A stretch of DNA of 64,000 nucleotides from an uncultured bacterium (lineage in GTDB: Bacteria; Elusimicrobiota; Elusimicrobia; Elusimicrobiales; Elusimicrobiaceae): NCBI GenBank assembly GCA_949294095.1, contig CASFFZ010000009.1, forward strand, positions 1-64,000, given 5' to 3'. The position numbers and the translations under genes were made by a program. Below, one piece after another: positions 1 through 7,324 of the stretch (the stretch's first letter is position 1; each line of letters begins with the position of its first letter). Under the pieces are notes generated by a model that saw nothing but the letters and a program-made list of their open reading frames with translations, was not told where the DNA came from and searched no databases.

Positions 1-116
1 CAAGGCCCTTTTATTGTTTGAGCGAAGCGAGTTGTAAAAGGGCCCGTTTGAAAGTGATTTTTAGAGGACGCCGGGGCGGACGCTTTTTGGTACTTTTTCC
101 CGTTGGAAAAAGTACC
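1..116. repeat. Composite hairpin repeat, copy 1 (cut by left edge)
   Basis: Intergenic element also found at 52377-52508. Bases 4-13 (GGCCCTTTTA) pair perfectly with 35-44 around a core TTGTTTGAGCGAAGCGAGTT. A conserved spacer follows (AAGTGATTTTTA, then GGACGCCGGGGCGG), and then a second hairpin with arms GGTACTTTTTCC / GGAAAAAGTACC at 79-106. The core and spacer match the other copy closely, while the stem arms differ but still pair. No coding frame is evident. Its role is unknown: a mobile palindromic repeat or a transcribed RNA are both possible. Confidence 0.7.
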
Positions 117-136
117 CCCTTGCCGGGGGCTGCATT

Positions 137-273
137 CAATACCCACTCATCCGACTAGGTTAAGCCACACCGTTTAAGCAATGTAGCACTCTCGCGCCAC
201 AACCCCTTCCAGGGGGCCGGAGCCCGGCCACCCCACGCTAGACACGTTAACACGACTTGTTTAAGCCACACGG
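137..273. repeat. Short repeats around a TTAAGCCACAC motif
   Basis: Bases 137-171 (CAATACCC...TTAAGCCACACC) align without gaps to 52231-52265 at about 27 of 35 positions. The 15-mer GTTTAAGCCACACGG at 259-273 recurs exactly at 52536-52550. The rest of 117-324 holds no gene or other feature that I can identify. Confidence 0.6.
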
Positions 274-324
274 CTAAGCTATACCGCGCCTCTTTAGGCA
301 CAGTAACTCTCTTTTTAAAATGCA

Positions 325-352
325 AAACCCCCGGGCCTATGCCCGGGGGTTT
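325..352 (-). terminator. Terminator of the pilin gene
   Basis: Perfect 12-bp stem AAACCCCCGGGC / GCCCGGGGGTTT with a 4-nt loop, just past the stop of the minus-strand pilin gene, followed by T residues on that strand. Confidence 0.8.
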
Positions 353-375
353 AAATCAGCAATCAAAAGCGCTTG

Positions 376-891
376 TTAAGGCAGAACCTTACCCGAACAG
401 CCGCTTTTAGTAGCCGTAAAGCCGATTTTTTTACAAAATCCGCTATCACTCAAATCTCGACAAGAAATCGTTCCTAAACAATTTGTTCCGGAAGCCCCAT
501 AACCATACCCCCATATGGTAAGTACCCCGAGCGAGGAAGAATACAGATTGTTTGTAGTGGTCGTAGGGCTTTTCCGATACGCACGAATATCTGATTGCGC
601 CGGAGGGCAATACACCCAATCATTGGTTTCATAACATTCGTTATCCCATTTCGTACCCGGTGGCAGGACATCATATTCTTCAAAGGTTTCCCCCATATCA
701 CAATCGCGGGTATCAGCATGAGACAAACGGCATAATTCATACTGTTTATACAGATTGTTCAGCGTGGTAATCGCTTCTGTTGAACGGCTCTTTTCCACCG
801 CTTTCTGATACTGCGGCATGGCTACCGCCGCCAAAATACCGATAATTAATACCACTACCAACAGCTCTATTAAGGTAAACCCGTGTTTCAT
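376..891 (-). CDS. Type IV pilin-like protein (short leader)
   Basis: Predicted prepilin of 171 residues. The leader MKHG is followed by the classic class-III cleavage context G/FTLIE and a hydrophobic helix (LLVVVLIIGILAAVAMPQY). The remainder is a cysteine-containing globular domain typical of pilin heads. The protein should be processed by a prepilin peptidase (not in this window) and assembled by a type IV pilus machine such as the one at 26158-40781. It lies 15 nt after the era stop and has a good ribosome site (GGAGAACAG-ATG), so it is probably cotranscribed with era. It is one of four orphan pilins here with nearly the same N-terminus but divergent heads. Major versus minor pilin role cannot be told. 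Confidence 0.9.
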   Translation of the reverse strand: MKHGFTLIELLVVVLIIGILAAVAMPQYQKAVEKSRSTEAITTLNNLYKQYELCRLSHADTRDCDMGETFEEYDVLPPGTKWDNECYETNDWVYCPPAQSDIRAYRKSPTTTTNNLYSSSLGVLTIWGYGYGASGTNCLGTISCRDLSDSGFCKKIGFTATKSGCSGKVLP

Positions 892-906
892 CTGTTCTCC
901 TTTTGC

Positions 907-1818
907 TTATTGTTCATCGCGCACGATATAGCCAAACTCTTCCAGCATTTGGGCATCGTTGCGCCAATTGGGCGAAACTACCACATTTAACTCCAATCGG
1001 TATTTGCGGCCCAAAAACTGCTCAATCCGCTTTTGGGCGCGTTTTCTCAGCTCGGCAATGGCGCTGCCGCCTTTGCCGATGATAATGGGTTTTTGGCTTT
1101 CGCGCTCTACGTGAATGTTGGCGCGGATATAATTTTTGGGGCCCAAGTCTTCCGTAAATTTTTCAATTTCCACATACGTGCTGTACGGCACTTCTTTGTG
1201 GTAGAGCAGGAAAATCTGCTCGCGGATAAATTCCGCCACGTAAAAACGCTCCCAGCGGTCTGTCCACTGGCCGGGCGGAAAATACGCCGGGCTGAAGGGC
1301 ATGGCCTCAATGACGGCCTGTTTCAATTCCGCCGTTTGCGTGCCCTGCGCGGCGCTGATGCGGAAGGTCTTTGCTATTTTCAAATCCGCCTTTACGCGTG
1401 CTTCCAATTCGTCCAGTACAGAGGGATCTTTTATTAAATCAATTTTATTAATGGCCAAAAAAATCGGACAATAAACGGTTTTTAATTTTTCCACCAGCTT
1501 GGCGTTTAACGCGTAATCGGCCGTCGCATCCAGCAAAAAAATTACCAAATCGGCGTCTTCGCGCACGGCGCGGTCTACGCAGGACACCATCGTCTGCTGC
1601 AGCTTATACTGGGCCGTTAAGAAGCCGGGCGTGTCCACAAATACTACTTGGTAATGCTCCCCTTCCGCAATGGCCAAAATGTTCTGGCGCGTGGTTTGGG
1701 GTTTATTCGTTACCGCCGACAAAAGCCCCCCCGCCAAATTGTTCAGCAGGGTGGATTTGCCCGCATTGGGCAATCCGGCCAGTACGGCAAAACCGCTTTT
1801 AAAGTTTTTATCGTCCAT
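907..1818 (-). CDS. era: GTPase Era
   Basis: Ribosome-assembly GTPase of 303 residues that binds the 3' end of 16S rRNA. Visible motifs are the P-loop GLPNAGKST (about residues 15-23), DTPG, NKID (about 121) and a C-terminal KH domain with IIIGKGGSAI (about 243-252). Length is normal for Era. An upstream in-frame start at 1860 would add 14 non-conserved residues. I prefer the ATG at 1818 because a promoter (-35 TTGGCG, 17-bp spacer, -10 TACAAT) ends 6 nt before it, predicting a leaderless mRNA. A pilin gene follows 15 nt downstream. The promoter is divergent to that of the dipeptidase gene at 1878. Confidence 0.96.
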   Translation of the reverse strand: MDDKNFKSGFAVLAGLPNAGKSTLLNNLAGGLLSAVTNKPQTTRQNILAIAEGEHYQVVFVDTPGFLTAQYKLQQTMVSCVDRAVREDADLVIFLLDATADYALNAKLVEKLKTVYCPIFLAINKIDLIKDPSVLDELEARVKADLKIAKTFRISAAQGTQTAELKQAVIEAMPFSPAYFPPGQWTDRWERFYVAEFIREQIFLLYHKEVPYSTYVEIEKFTEDLGPKNYIRANIHVERESQKPIIIGKGGSAIAELRKRAQKRIEQFLGRKYRLELNVVVSPNWRNDAQMLEEFGYIVRDEQ

Positions 1819-1824
1819 AGAAGT

Positions 1825-1853
1825 ATTGTACTTATTTTTAGCGGTTTCGCCAA
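1825..1853 (-). promoter_or_regulatory. era promoter (leaderless arrangement)
   Basis: On the minus strand: -35 TTGGCG (1848-1853), 17-bp spacer, -10 TACAAT (1825-1830), then 6 nt to the era ATG. Transcription would start at or within a base or two of the start codon. Confidence 0.65.
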
Positions 1854-1862
1854 CGCACAAAG

Positions 1863-1877
1863 TGCTATACTGATCGT
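1863..1877 (+). promoter_or_regulatory. Extended -10 promoter of the dipeptidase gene
   Basis: TG-C-TATACT (hexamer 1866-1871) lies 6 nt before the ATG at 1878 and no Shine-Dalgarno sequence is present, again predicting a leaderless transcript. It sits 10 bp from the divergent era -35 element. Confidence 0.55.
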
Positions 1878-2504
1878 ATGAAGTGGAAAACGCTCTTAGC
1901 CCTTATGCTGTTGGCCGCGCCGCTGGCCGCGCAAGAGGCAAAAAGCCTGGAACAGGCGGGCCTGGTGGACGTATCGGCCCTGCCCGGAGTGCGCGTGTTT
2001 ATTGATATGCGCTACGCGACCCCGCATAACTTTACGGGCCAAAAAATATACGACTCCGCCAAATGCTACCTGCATCAAGACGCCGCCCGCGCCCTTCAGC
2101 ACGCCCTCCGGCTGGCCGCCCGCGAAAAAGAGCCGTTTACGTTTTGCCTCTGGGACTGTTACCGCCCGCAATCGGCCCACCAAAAGCTTTGGCAAGCCGT
2201 CCCCAACCCCAATTATGTGGCGCCGCCCGCCAAAGGCTCCCGCCACAGCCGCGGCATGGCGGTGGATTTGACGCCGTGCGATTTTGCCGGTAAGCCGCTT
2301 CCCATGCCCACGGATTTTGACAGTTTTTCAGAACGCGCCCATATGGATTTTTATGACCTGGCGCCGGATGTTTTGGCCCGGCGCGAAACGCTTAAAAAAA
2401 TTATGACGGCCGCCGGATTTACCTATACCCGCACCGAATGGTGGCATTTTGACAAAACCGGCTGGAAGCAAAAACCCCTTTTAGACATTCCTCTCCCCCG
2501 TTAG
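1878..2504 (+). CDS. Exported D-alanyl-D-alanine dipeptidase (VanX/DdpX family)
   Basis: Zinc metallopeptidase of family M15D, 208 residues, which hydrolyses the D-Ala-D-Ala dipeptide. An N-terminal signal peptide (MKWKTLLALMLLAAPLAAQ) suggests a periplasmic enzyme that salvages D-Ala. The zinc motif SRHSRGMAVD (SxHxxGxAxD) and the second motif EWWHF (ExxWH) are intact, as is the substrate-pocket sequence WDCYRP. It is a single gene divergent from era and has no vanHA-like neighbours, so a recycling or catabolic role is more likely than glycopeptide resistance. The start is supported by the promoter immediately upstream. Confidence 0.92.
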   Translation: MKWKTLLALMLLAAPLAAQEAKSLEQAGLVDVSALPGVRVFIDMRYATPHNFTGQKIYDSAKCYLHQDAARALQHALRLAAREKEPFTFCLWDCYRPQSAHQKLWQAVPNPNYVAPPAKGSRHSRGMAVDLTPCDFAGKPLPMPTDFDSFSERAHMDFYDLAPDVLARRETLKKIMTAAGFTYTRTEWWHFDKTGWKQKPLLDIPLPR

Positions 2505-2511
2505 ACGCATA

Positions 2512-2537
2512 AAAAACCTCCCTTTCGGGAGGTTTTT
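2512..2537. terminator. Bidirectional terminator
   Basis: Stem AAAAACCTCCC / GGGAGGTTTTT with loop TTTC between convergent genes. T runs on both strands allow it to serve the dipeptidase gene and the flavin reductase gene. Confidence 0.85.
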
Positions 2538-2554
2538 ACAAAACATTCAGGCTG

Positions 2555-3061
2555 TTATTCTGTAATATAACTGTCCAAAATTTCGCCGAAGTAGAACATA
2601 TGGTAATCATCCGGTTCTTTGTTGTACCACAGTTCTTCCAGCGCTTTATTTAAATGTTCCTTTCCCATCAGACGGGCATACACCACGGAACATTCAAAAT
2701 GCATCCCGGGCAAATCCAGCACCGGCGTGGCGATTTTTTGGCCTTTCAGGGTTTTCAGCCCGCACGCGGCCAGCTTGTCTATATCCCGGCCGGAGCGTTC
2801 GCCGCAGACAGGAATTAAGTGGGACACATCCCCATACGGAATAGTAACCGTAAACTCGTGCGATTTTTCCAACAGCGTATGCGTAAAGCGGTTTTGCCGC
2901 ACCATCACGCTGAAAACAGGCAGCCGCCACATAACGCCCAAGCTGCCCCAGCCGATGACCATGGTGTTAATTTTATTGCCGGATTTGGTGGTTAAAAAAG
3001 CGGCTTTTGAAAGAATATCTAAATTTTTCTGTGCATTAAAATTATACGGAACTCTTTGCAT
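2555..3061 (-). CDS. Flavin reductase-like FMN-binding protein
   Basis: 168-residue protein of the flavin-reductase-like split-barrel family. The N-terminal part includes NTMVIGWGSLGVMWRLPVFSVMVR, the strand region that contacts FMN in this family, followed by the TVTIPYG segment. Family members bind FMN and reduce flavin with NAD(P)H or act as electron carriers; the partner here is unknown. The gene is monocistronic, ending at the bidirectional terminator and lying downstream of trxB with its own terminator between them. The ATG is preceded by an AGGAGGATGAAGGT-like ribosome site. Confidence 0.75.
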   Translation of the reverse strand: MQRVPYNFNAQKNLDILSKAAFLTTKSGNKINTMVIGWGSLGVMWRLPVFSVMVRQNRFTHTLLEKSHEFTVTIPYGDVSHLIPVCGERSGRDIDKLAACGLKTLKGQKIATPVLDLPGMHFECSVVYARLMGKEHLNKALEELWYNKEPDDYHMFYFGEILDSYITE

Positions 3062-3124
3062 ACCTTCATCCTCCTGCTTTGATTATTATAGCTTCCCGCG
3101 AGCCGATATTCAAGCCGAAAAACA

Positions 3125-3158
3125 AATTACCCTCCGGCTTAAAATCCGGAGGGTAATT
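3125..3158 (-). terminator. Terminator after trxB
   Basis: Inverted repeat AATTACCCTCCGG / CCGGAGGGTAATT, 14 nt beyond the trxB stop, with T-rich sequence after it on the minus strand. Confidence 0.75.
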
Positions 3159-3171
3159 TTTAAAACAGCTC

Positions 3172-4098
3172 TTAGCGGTGCAGATTGATGAATGCCGCCG
3201 CTTCAATGCCGGCCTTGGCGCCCGATCCGGCCGCGATAATGGCCTGGCGGTAGTGCTTGTCTGCACAGTCGCCGGCTGCAAAAATGCCTTCTATGGTGGT
3301 ATGGGTGCGATCATCCGCCAGCACAAGCCCGCTGTCGGCCAAGGCCACCAGCGAGTCCTTCAGGAAATCCGTCTGCGGTACGGCGCCCACCGCCACAAAA
3401 AGACCGGAGCACGCAATATCGGACGTTTCCCCCGTTTTCACATTTTTTACCCGCACGCCTTCCACGGCGTCCGTACCCAAAATCTGCACCGGCACGCTGT
3501 TTAGCACCAGTTTGATATTGGGCGTATTTTTGGCTTTTTCCACCGTTACTTGGTCGGCGCGGAAGGCGTCCCGGCGGTGGATTAAATTGACTTGCGGGCA
3601 GAACTGCGCCAAGAACAAAGCGTCTTCAAACGCCGTATTTCCCCCGCCTACAATGCACACGTTTTTGCCGCGCATAAAGAAGCCGTCGCACGTGGCGCAG
3701 GCGGAAAGGCCGTGGCCTTTAAATTTTTCTTCTTCGGGCAGTCCCAGCCAGCGGGCCGTGGCGCCGGTGGCGATGATGACGGCCGCGGCTTTGTACTGTT
3801 TGCCGTCAGCACAGGTAAGCGTAAAGGGCGTTTTTTCCCCTTCCAGTTTTACGATTTCGTCCGACGTCAATTCCACCCCCAGCCGCTTGCACTGCTTGTG
3901 CATATTGTCCATCAATTCAAATCCGCCCACCGGGTTTACAAAGCCGGCGTAATTTTCCACGTCGCTCGTTTGCAGCAGCTGCCCGCCCGGGGCCGCGCCC
4001 GCGGCGATGACCGTTTTAATCCCGGCGCGCACCGCATAAATGGCGGCGCTGCACCCGGCCGGGCCCGCGCCGATTACCACCAAATCCGTTTCAATCAT
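3172..4098 (-). CDS. trxB: Thioredoxin reductase
   Basis: NADPH-dependent flavoprotein of 308 residues that reduces thioredoxin. The FAD-binding GAGPAG is at residues 11-16, the redox-active CATC at about 134-137, the NADPH-binding GGGNTA just after it, and the C-terminal FAD motif GIFAAGDC near the end. Length is standard for the low-molecular-weight type. The start codon overlaps the end of maf by 4 bp, so it is translated as part of a three-gene operon (small membrane protein, maf, trxB). No thioredoxin gene is in the window. Confidence 0.95.
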   Translation of the reverse strand: MIETDLVVIGAGPAGCSAAIYAVRAGIKTVIAAGAAPGGQLLQTSDVENYAGFVNPVGGFELMDNMHKQCKRLGVELTSDEIVKLEGEKTPFTLTCADGKQYKAAAVIIATGATARWLGLPEEEKFKGHGLSACATCDGFFMRGKNVCIVGGGNTAFEDALFLAQFCPQVNLIHRRDAFRADQVTVEKAKNTPNIKLVLNSVPVQILGTDAVEGVRVKNVKTGETSDIACSGLFVAVGAVPQTDFLKDSLVALADSGLVLADDRTHTTIEGIFAAGDCADKHYRQAIIAAGSGAKAGIEAAAFINLHR

Positions 4099-4652
4099 AA
4101 TGCCAAAAACTCCTTAAATAATTTTTGAAAAAATTCCACCGGAAACCCTACCACATTGCTGCGGCTTCCCACAATGCGTTCAATAAAAGGGTCGTCCGTA
4201 TCCTGCACGGCGTAGGCGCCGGCTTTATCCATATGCTTGCCGGCCAAATGTTCCAGCTCCTTGGGCGAAAGCCGCCGCGCCTTGCATTTGGACACGTCGT
4301 GCCCGAAAAGCATTTTTTGTTCCTGCAAATTCATCACGCATACGCCCGTATAGACCGACTGCCAGGAACCGTTCAATTTTTTTAAAATACGCAATGCGTC
4401 GGCCCTGTCTTTAGGCTTGCCGATAATTTCGCCTTTGCAGTACACCAGCGTATCGGCCCCGATGACCACCGCCCCCGGGTATTTGCGCGCTACGTCAAAC
4501 GCCTTCTGCACCGCCAGCTCTTTGACGCGGGCGGACGGGCGTTTTTTGCGGCTGTTTTCCGGCGCTTGGGAAGGGATAATGTCAAACTTCATGCCCAGTT
4601 CTTTTAAAATCGCAATGCGCCGCGGCGATTTGGAGGCCAAAACCAGCTGCAT
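4095..4652 (-). CDS. maf: Maf-like nucleoside triphosphate pyrophosphatase
   Basis: 185-residue Maf/YhdE-type house-cleaning enzyme that hydrolyses non-canonical or dTTP/UTP-type nucleotides to monophosphates. The N-terminal signature LASKSPRR (residues 4-11) is clear, as are GADTLV and the GKPKD segment. The family start is MQLVLASKSPRR at 4652; an upstream in-frame extension to 4748 overlaps the preceding gene and shows no conservation. It overlaps trxB by 4 bp. Whether it prefers dTTP/UTP (YhdE type) or modified nucleotides (YceF type) is not decided here. Confidence 0.92.
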   Translation of the reverse strand: MQLVLASKSPRRIAILKELGMKFDIIPSQAPENSRKKRPSARVKELAVQKAFDVARKYPGAVVIGADTLVYCKGEIIGKPKDRADALRILKKLNGSWQSVYTGVCVMNLQEQKMLFGHDVSKCKARRLSPKELEHLAGKHMDKAGAYAVQDTDDPFIERIVGSRSNVVGFPVEFFQKLFKEFLAL

Positions 4653-4653
4653 A

Positions 4654-4872
4654 TTACTTCCGTACAAACTTGGAAATGATGATGTAGCCAAACACCAGTC
4701 CCAGCGCCCCGCAAATGCTGATGTGCAGCGAAAGCGGATGCACGCCAATGGCGTATACGCGCGAAAGCGCCTGATCCAGCTGCACCGGCAGGAAAGAAGC
4801 CAGTTTGTCTAATCCCAGGCCAATCAGCGCGCCTACAATCAGCGTCAGCACGGTAAAAATAATTCCTCTCAT
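4654..4872 (-). CDS. Small two-helix membrane protein (DUF4321-like)
   Basis: 72-residue protein with an N-terminal membrane helix (IIFTVLTLIVGALIGLGL) and a C-terminal one (LHISICGALGLVFGYIIISKF). The pattern, including the glycine-rich first helix, resembles the small DUF4321 family often found beside maf. Function is unknown. It is the first gene of the operon with maf and trxB, has a GGAG ribosome site, and ends 1 nt before the maf start codon. Confidence 0.75.
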   Translation of the reverse strand: MRGIIFTVLTLIVGALIGLGLDKLASFLPVQLDQALSRVYAIGVHPLSLHISICGALGLVFGYIIISKFVRK

Positions 4873-4892
4873 ACGTTTAACTCCTTGTTGCG

Positions 4893-6137
4893 TCAGTTTA
4901 AAGTGATTGTATCTTTTTTAATGGGCACCGGTACATTGGTTTTGCCGTCTTCTTCGTCCGTAAGGCTGCGGCGCATCCGCCAAAAGCCCCACCCGGCCAG
5001 CAGCGCGGCCGCGCCCACAAGCAGCCACGGGCCGGGCAAGTAGTGCGGGGCCACGTAATCGCTCAGCAAGCCCGCCCCGAAAAAGCCGGCTGCGGAACCC
5101 AAATTATAAAAAACCATCAGCATGCCCAAATAGCGCCCGCGCGTTTCGCGCGAAGCGATGTTGGAAACCAGCGTCTGTTCGCCGGGCGACACGATAAGCT
5201 CGCCCAACCCGGCCAAAAATACGCCCAGCGCAATCAGCGTAAAACCGTCAAAAAAACCTACCGAACCAAACCCCACCGCATACAAGGCACATCCGATAAA
5301 CATGGCCGTGGAAAGGCGTATTTTAGACATCAGCCGCGTGGCCCAGTATTGCAAAAATACCACCACCAGCCCGTTAATGGTAAAGAACCAGCCGATGTAA
5401 TACTCCGGCATATGCAAATACTGCTTGCAATGAATGGAAAGCCCCACCACCAGCTGCGAGTTGACGGCCGTAATTACCACCACGTAAAAGCAGATTTTCG
5501 CCAGACGGCTGTCTTTTAAAGAAAGCAAGGCCGAAACGAAGCTGGGCTTTCGGGATTTGCAGAGGGCGTGGTTATCCTGCACTTGGCGGTTTAAATACAA
5601 AATGGTAACGGCATACAAAAGCGCCGTAAAAAAGAAAGCCATACTGTAGGAATAACGCACCAGAAAACCGCCCACCGCCGGGCCCAGCGCCCAGCCGATG
5701 TTAAGCCCGATGCGGATAATGCCAAACGCTTCCACCCGTTCTTTGGGGGTGGTGTTGTCGGTTACCCAGGCGTTGGACGCGGGGCGGAAAAACGCGCCCA
5801 GAAACGTGGTTAAAAAATAACACGCCAGCATCCAGCCCACCTGCACCTTCAGCTCAATGCAAAGCCCCAGCGCAAACATGGCTGCAATCTGGGAAAAAAG
5901 CCCCCACACCATAACGGTTTTGCGGCCAAAAACGTCGGCCAGTTCGCCGCTGATGGCGCTGGATACGCAGCGCGAGAGGCCCGCCAGCGCAATCACCAGC
6001 CCCGCCATAGAAGACGTCAGCCCGCGCTGGGAAATGAGATAAATGGTAAAAAACGGCAGCGACAGCCCATAGCCAAAAAGCAACAGGCCGTTGGCGATGG
6101 CGATAATAATCATGGAGCGGCGGGTTTTGGTTTGCAT
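4893..6137 (-). CDS. Major facilitator superfamily transporter
   Basis: 414-residue inner-membrane transporter with about 12 hydrophobic segments. The loop 2-3 motif GELADVFGRKTVMVWG matches the MFS signature GxLaDrxGrr. The C-terminal tail is charged. The substrate cannot be inferred; the closest general type is a drug or sugar-efflux-like MFS permease. The gene stands alone, 20 nt upstream of the DUF4321-like gene, and may extend that operon. A -10 element TACAAT (6146-6151) lies 8 nt before the ATG and no ribosome site is seen, so the mRNA is probably leaderless or nearly so. Confidence 0.88.
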   Translation of the reverse strand: MQTKTRRSMIIIAIANGLLLFGYGLSLPFFTIYLISQRGLTSSMAGLVIALAGLSRCVSSAISGELADVFGRKTVMVWGLFSQIAAMFALGLCIELKVQVGWMLACYFLTTFLGAFFRPASNAWVTDNTTPKERVEAFGIIRIGLNIGWALGPAVGGFLVRYSYSMAFFFTALLYAVTILYLNRQVQDNHALCKSRKPSFVSALLSLKDSRLAKICFYVVVITAVNSQLVVGLSIHCKQYLHMPEYYIGWFFTINGLVVVFLQYWATRLMSKIRLSTAMFIGCALYAVGFGSVGFFDGFTLIALGVFLAGLGELIVSPGEQTLVSNIASRETRGRYLGMLMVFYNLGSAAGFFGAGLLSDYVAPHYLPGPWLLVGAAALLAGWGFWRMRRSLTDEEDGKTNVPVPIKKDTITLN

Positions 6138-6145
6138 ATATAGAT

Positions 6146-6151
6146 ATTGTA
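6146..6151 (-). promoter_or_regulatory. -10 element of the MFS gene
   Basis: TACAAT on the minus strand, 8 nt before the start codon, with no Shine-Dalgarno sequence between. Confidence 0.45.
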
Positions 6152-6241
6152 TTAAATCTGCAGGGGCAGAAAAAGCCTCGTTCGTCCGGCCGTCGAAACA
6201 GTGTTTCCGGGCAGAAAAAATTGGTCAATTAAAGTATATTT

Positions 6242-6260
6242 TGATATAATATGTCAAGGG
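6242..6260 (+). promoter_or_regulatory. yggS promoter and ribosome site
   Basis: Extended -10 TG-A-TATAAT (hexamer 6245-6250), then AAGGG (6256-6260) 7 nt before the ATG at 6268. The untranslated leader would be only about 10 nt. Confidence 0.6.
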
Positions 6261-6267
6261 ATTTTTT

Positions 6268-6972
6268 ATGAACAGGGAAGAAAGACTGGTTGCCAATTTT
6301 CAAAACGTACACCAAGCCCTGTTGTCCGCCTGCCAAAGAAGCGGGCGCGACCCGAAAGAAATTACCCTTTTAGCCGTTACCAAATACGCAAAAGATCAAG
6401 ACGTTTTGACGCTTTTACAAAAGGGGCTTATCGTGCATGTGGGCGAATCCCGCGTGCAGCAGGCACAGGCCCGCTGGGAAAAACCCGAATTCGCACGTTT
6501 CCACACGGTAAAGCACTTCATCGGGCATTTACAGAAAAACAAAGCCGCCAAGGCCGCTGCGCTGTTTGATTTTATTGATTCGCTGGATAATTTTGACACG
6601 GCCCTCGCTTTGGAAAAACACGTACCGCAAGGCAAAACGCTGCGGGCGCTGGTACAGGTAAAACTGACGGACAAAGAAACCCAGTCCGGCCTGCCCTTGG
6701 AAGAAGCCCGCCGGTTGGCCAGCCGGCTGCAAACGCTCCAGCGGGTGCGGGTGTGCGGATATATGGCCATTGCCCCGCAGGGGGCGGACGAGCCCCGGCT
6801 GCGGCAGTTATTCAGGCCGCTTAAACAGGCTTTTGATGAAGATTTTAAATCCCTGTCGGAAAAATACCTTTCCCTGGGGATGAGTGCAGATTTTGAAACG
6901 GCGGTGGAGGAAGGTTCTTCCCTGCCCCGCATCGGCAGCAGATTGTTTGCCGAAAATTTGGAGGGTTTATGA
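6268..6972 (+). CDS. yggS: PLP homeostasis protein, YggS/PROSC family
   Basis: 234-residue alanine-racemase-like TIM-barrel protein that binds pyridoxal phosphate and balances PLP and amino-acid pools. The PLP lysine is K39 in LLAVTKYAK. The HTVKHFIGHLQKNK segment corresponds to the family HfIGxLQxNK, and the C-terminal part has GMSADFETAVEEGSSLPRIG, the usual GMSxDxxxAI...RIG motif. The start is supported by a ribosome site. It overlaps yggU by 4 bp, a common pairing. Confidence 0.94.
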   Translation: MNREERLVANFQNVHQALLSACQRSGRDPKEITLLAVTKYAKDQDVLTLLQKGLIVHVGESRVQQAQARWEKPEFARFHTVKHFIGHLQKNKAAKAAALFDFIDSLDNFDTALALEKHVPQGKTLRALVQVKLTDKETQSGLPLEEARRLASRLQTLQRVRVCGYMAIAPQGADEPRLRQLFRPLKQAFDEDFKSLSEKYLSLGMSADFETAVEEGSSLPRIGSRLFAENLEGL

Positions 6973-7235
6973 TTATAAAAGTGCGTTTAATCCCAACCAC
7001 GGGCCGCAACGAAGTGATCAGCCGCATTGGCAGTGTGCTGCGCGTGAAGATTAAAAACAAAAAAGTAGATGATGACGCCGCTAACGCCATTATGAAAACC
7101 TTCCTGGCCGACTTTTTTAACGTGCACGAAGAAAGCATCATCATCGTCAAAGGCGCCAAAGGAAAAGAAAAAACGGTGGAAGTCCGCGATAAAAGCGAGG
7201 AAGAGCTCCGCAAAATTATGGATTCCATTCCCTAG
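6969..7235 (+). CDS. yggU: DUF167 family protein YggU
   Basis: Small cytoplasmic protein of 88 residues of the DUF167/YggU family, whose function is not known. It shows VRLIPTTGRNEV at the N-terminus, the LRVKIKNKKVDDDAANAIMK segment and the VKGAKGKEKTVEV motif. Its start codon overlaps the yggS stop (ATGA), so it is translationally coupled to it. Confidence 0.88.
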   Translation: MIIKVRLIPTTGRNEVISRIGSVLRVKIKNKKVDDDAANAIMKTFLADFFNVHEESIIIVKGAKGKEKTVEVRDKSEEELRKIMDSIP

Positions 7236-7250
7236 GTCGCTTCCCTTTCC

Positions 7251-7280
7251 AAAAAACCCCGGCGAGAACCGGGGTTTTTT
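7251..7280. terminator. Bidirectional terminator
   Basis: Stem AAAAAACCCCGG / CCGGGGTTTTTT with a 6-nt loop between the convergent yggU and GH3 genes. Confidence 0.85.
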
Positions 7281-7324
7281 TATGGCAAAAAAGCACGTAA
7301 GCCGGCGGCAGGCGCCCCTTGTAC

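Noticed and set aside
1107-1437. Long open frames on the opposite strand of era and similarly of trxB, thrS, secD, lon, acyl-CoA dehydrogenase and pilMN
   Set aside because: They mirror well-recognised genes, lack ribosome sites and recognisable domains, and show the composition of reverse-frame translations (His/Arg/Phe- or Ser-rich).
1878-2504. Glycopeptide resistance determinant (vanX)
   Set aside because: The dipeptidase has a signal peptide and no vanH/vanA neighbours, so a resistance role is not supported.
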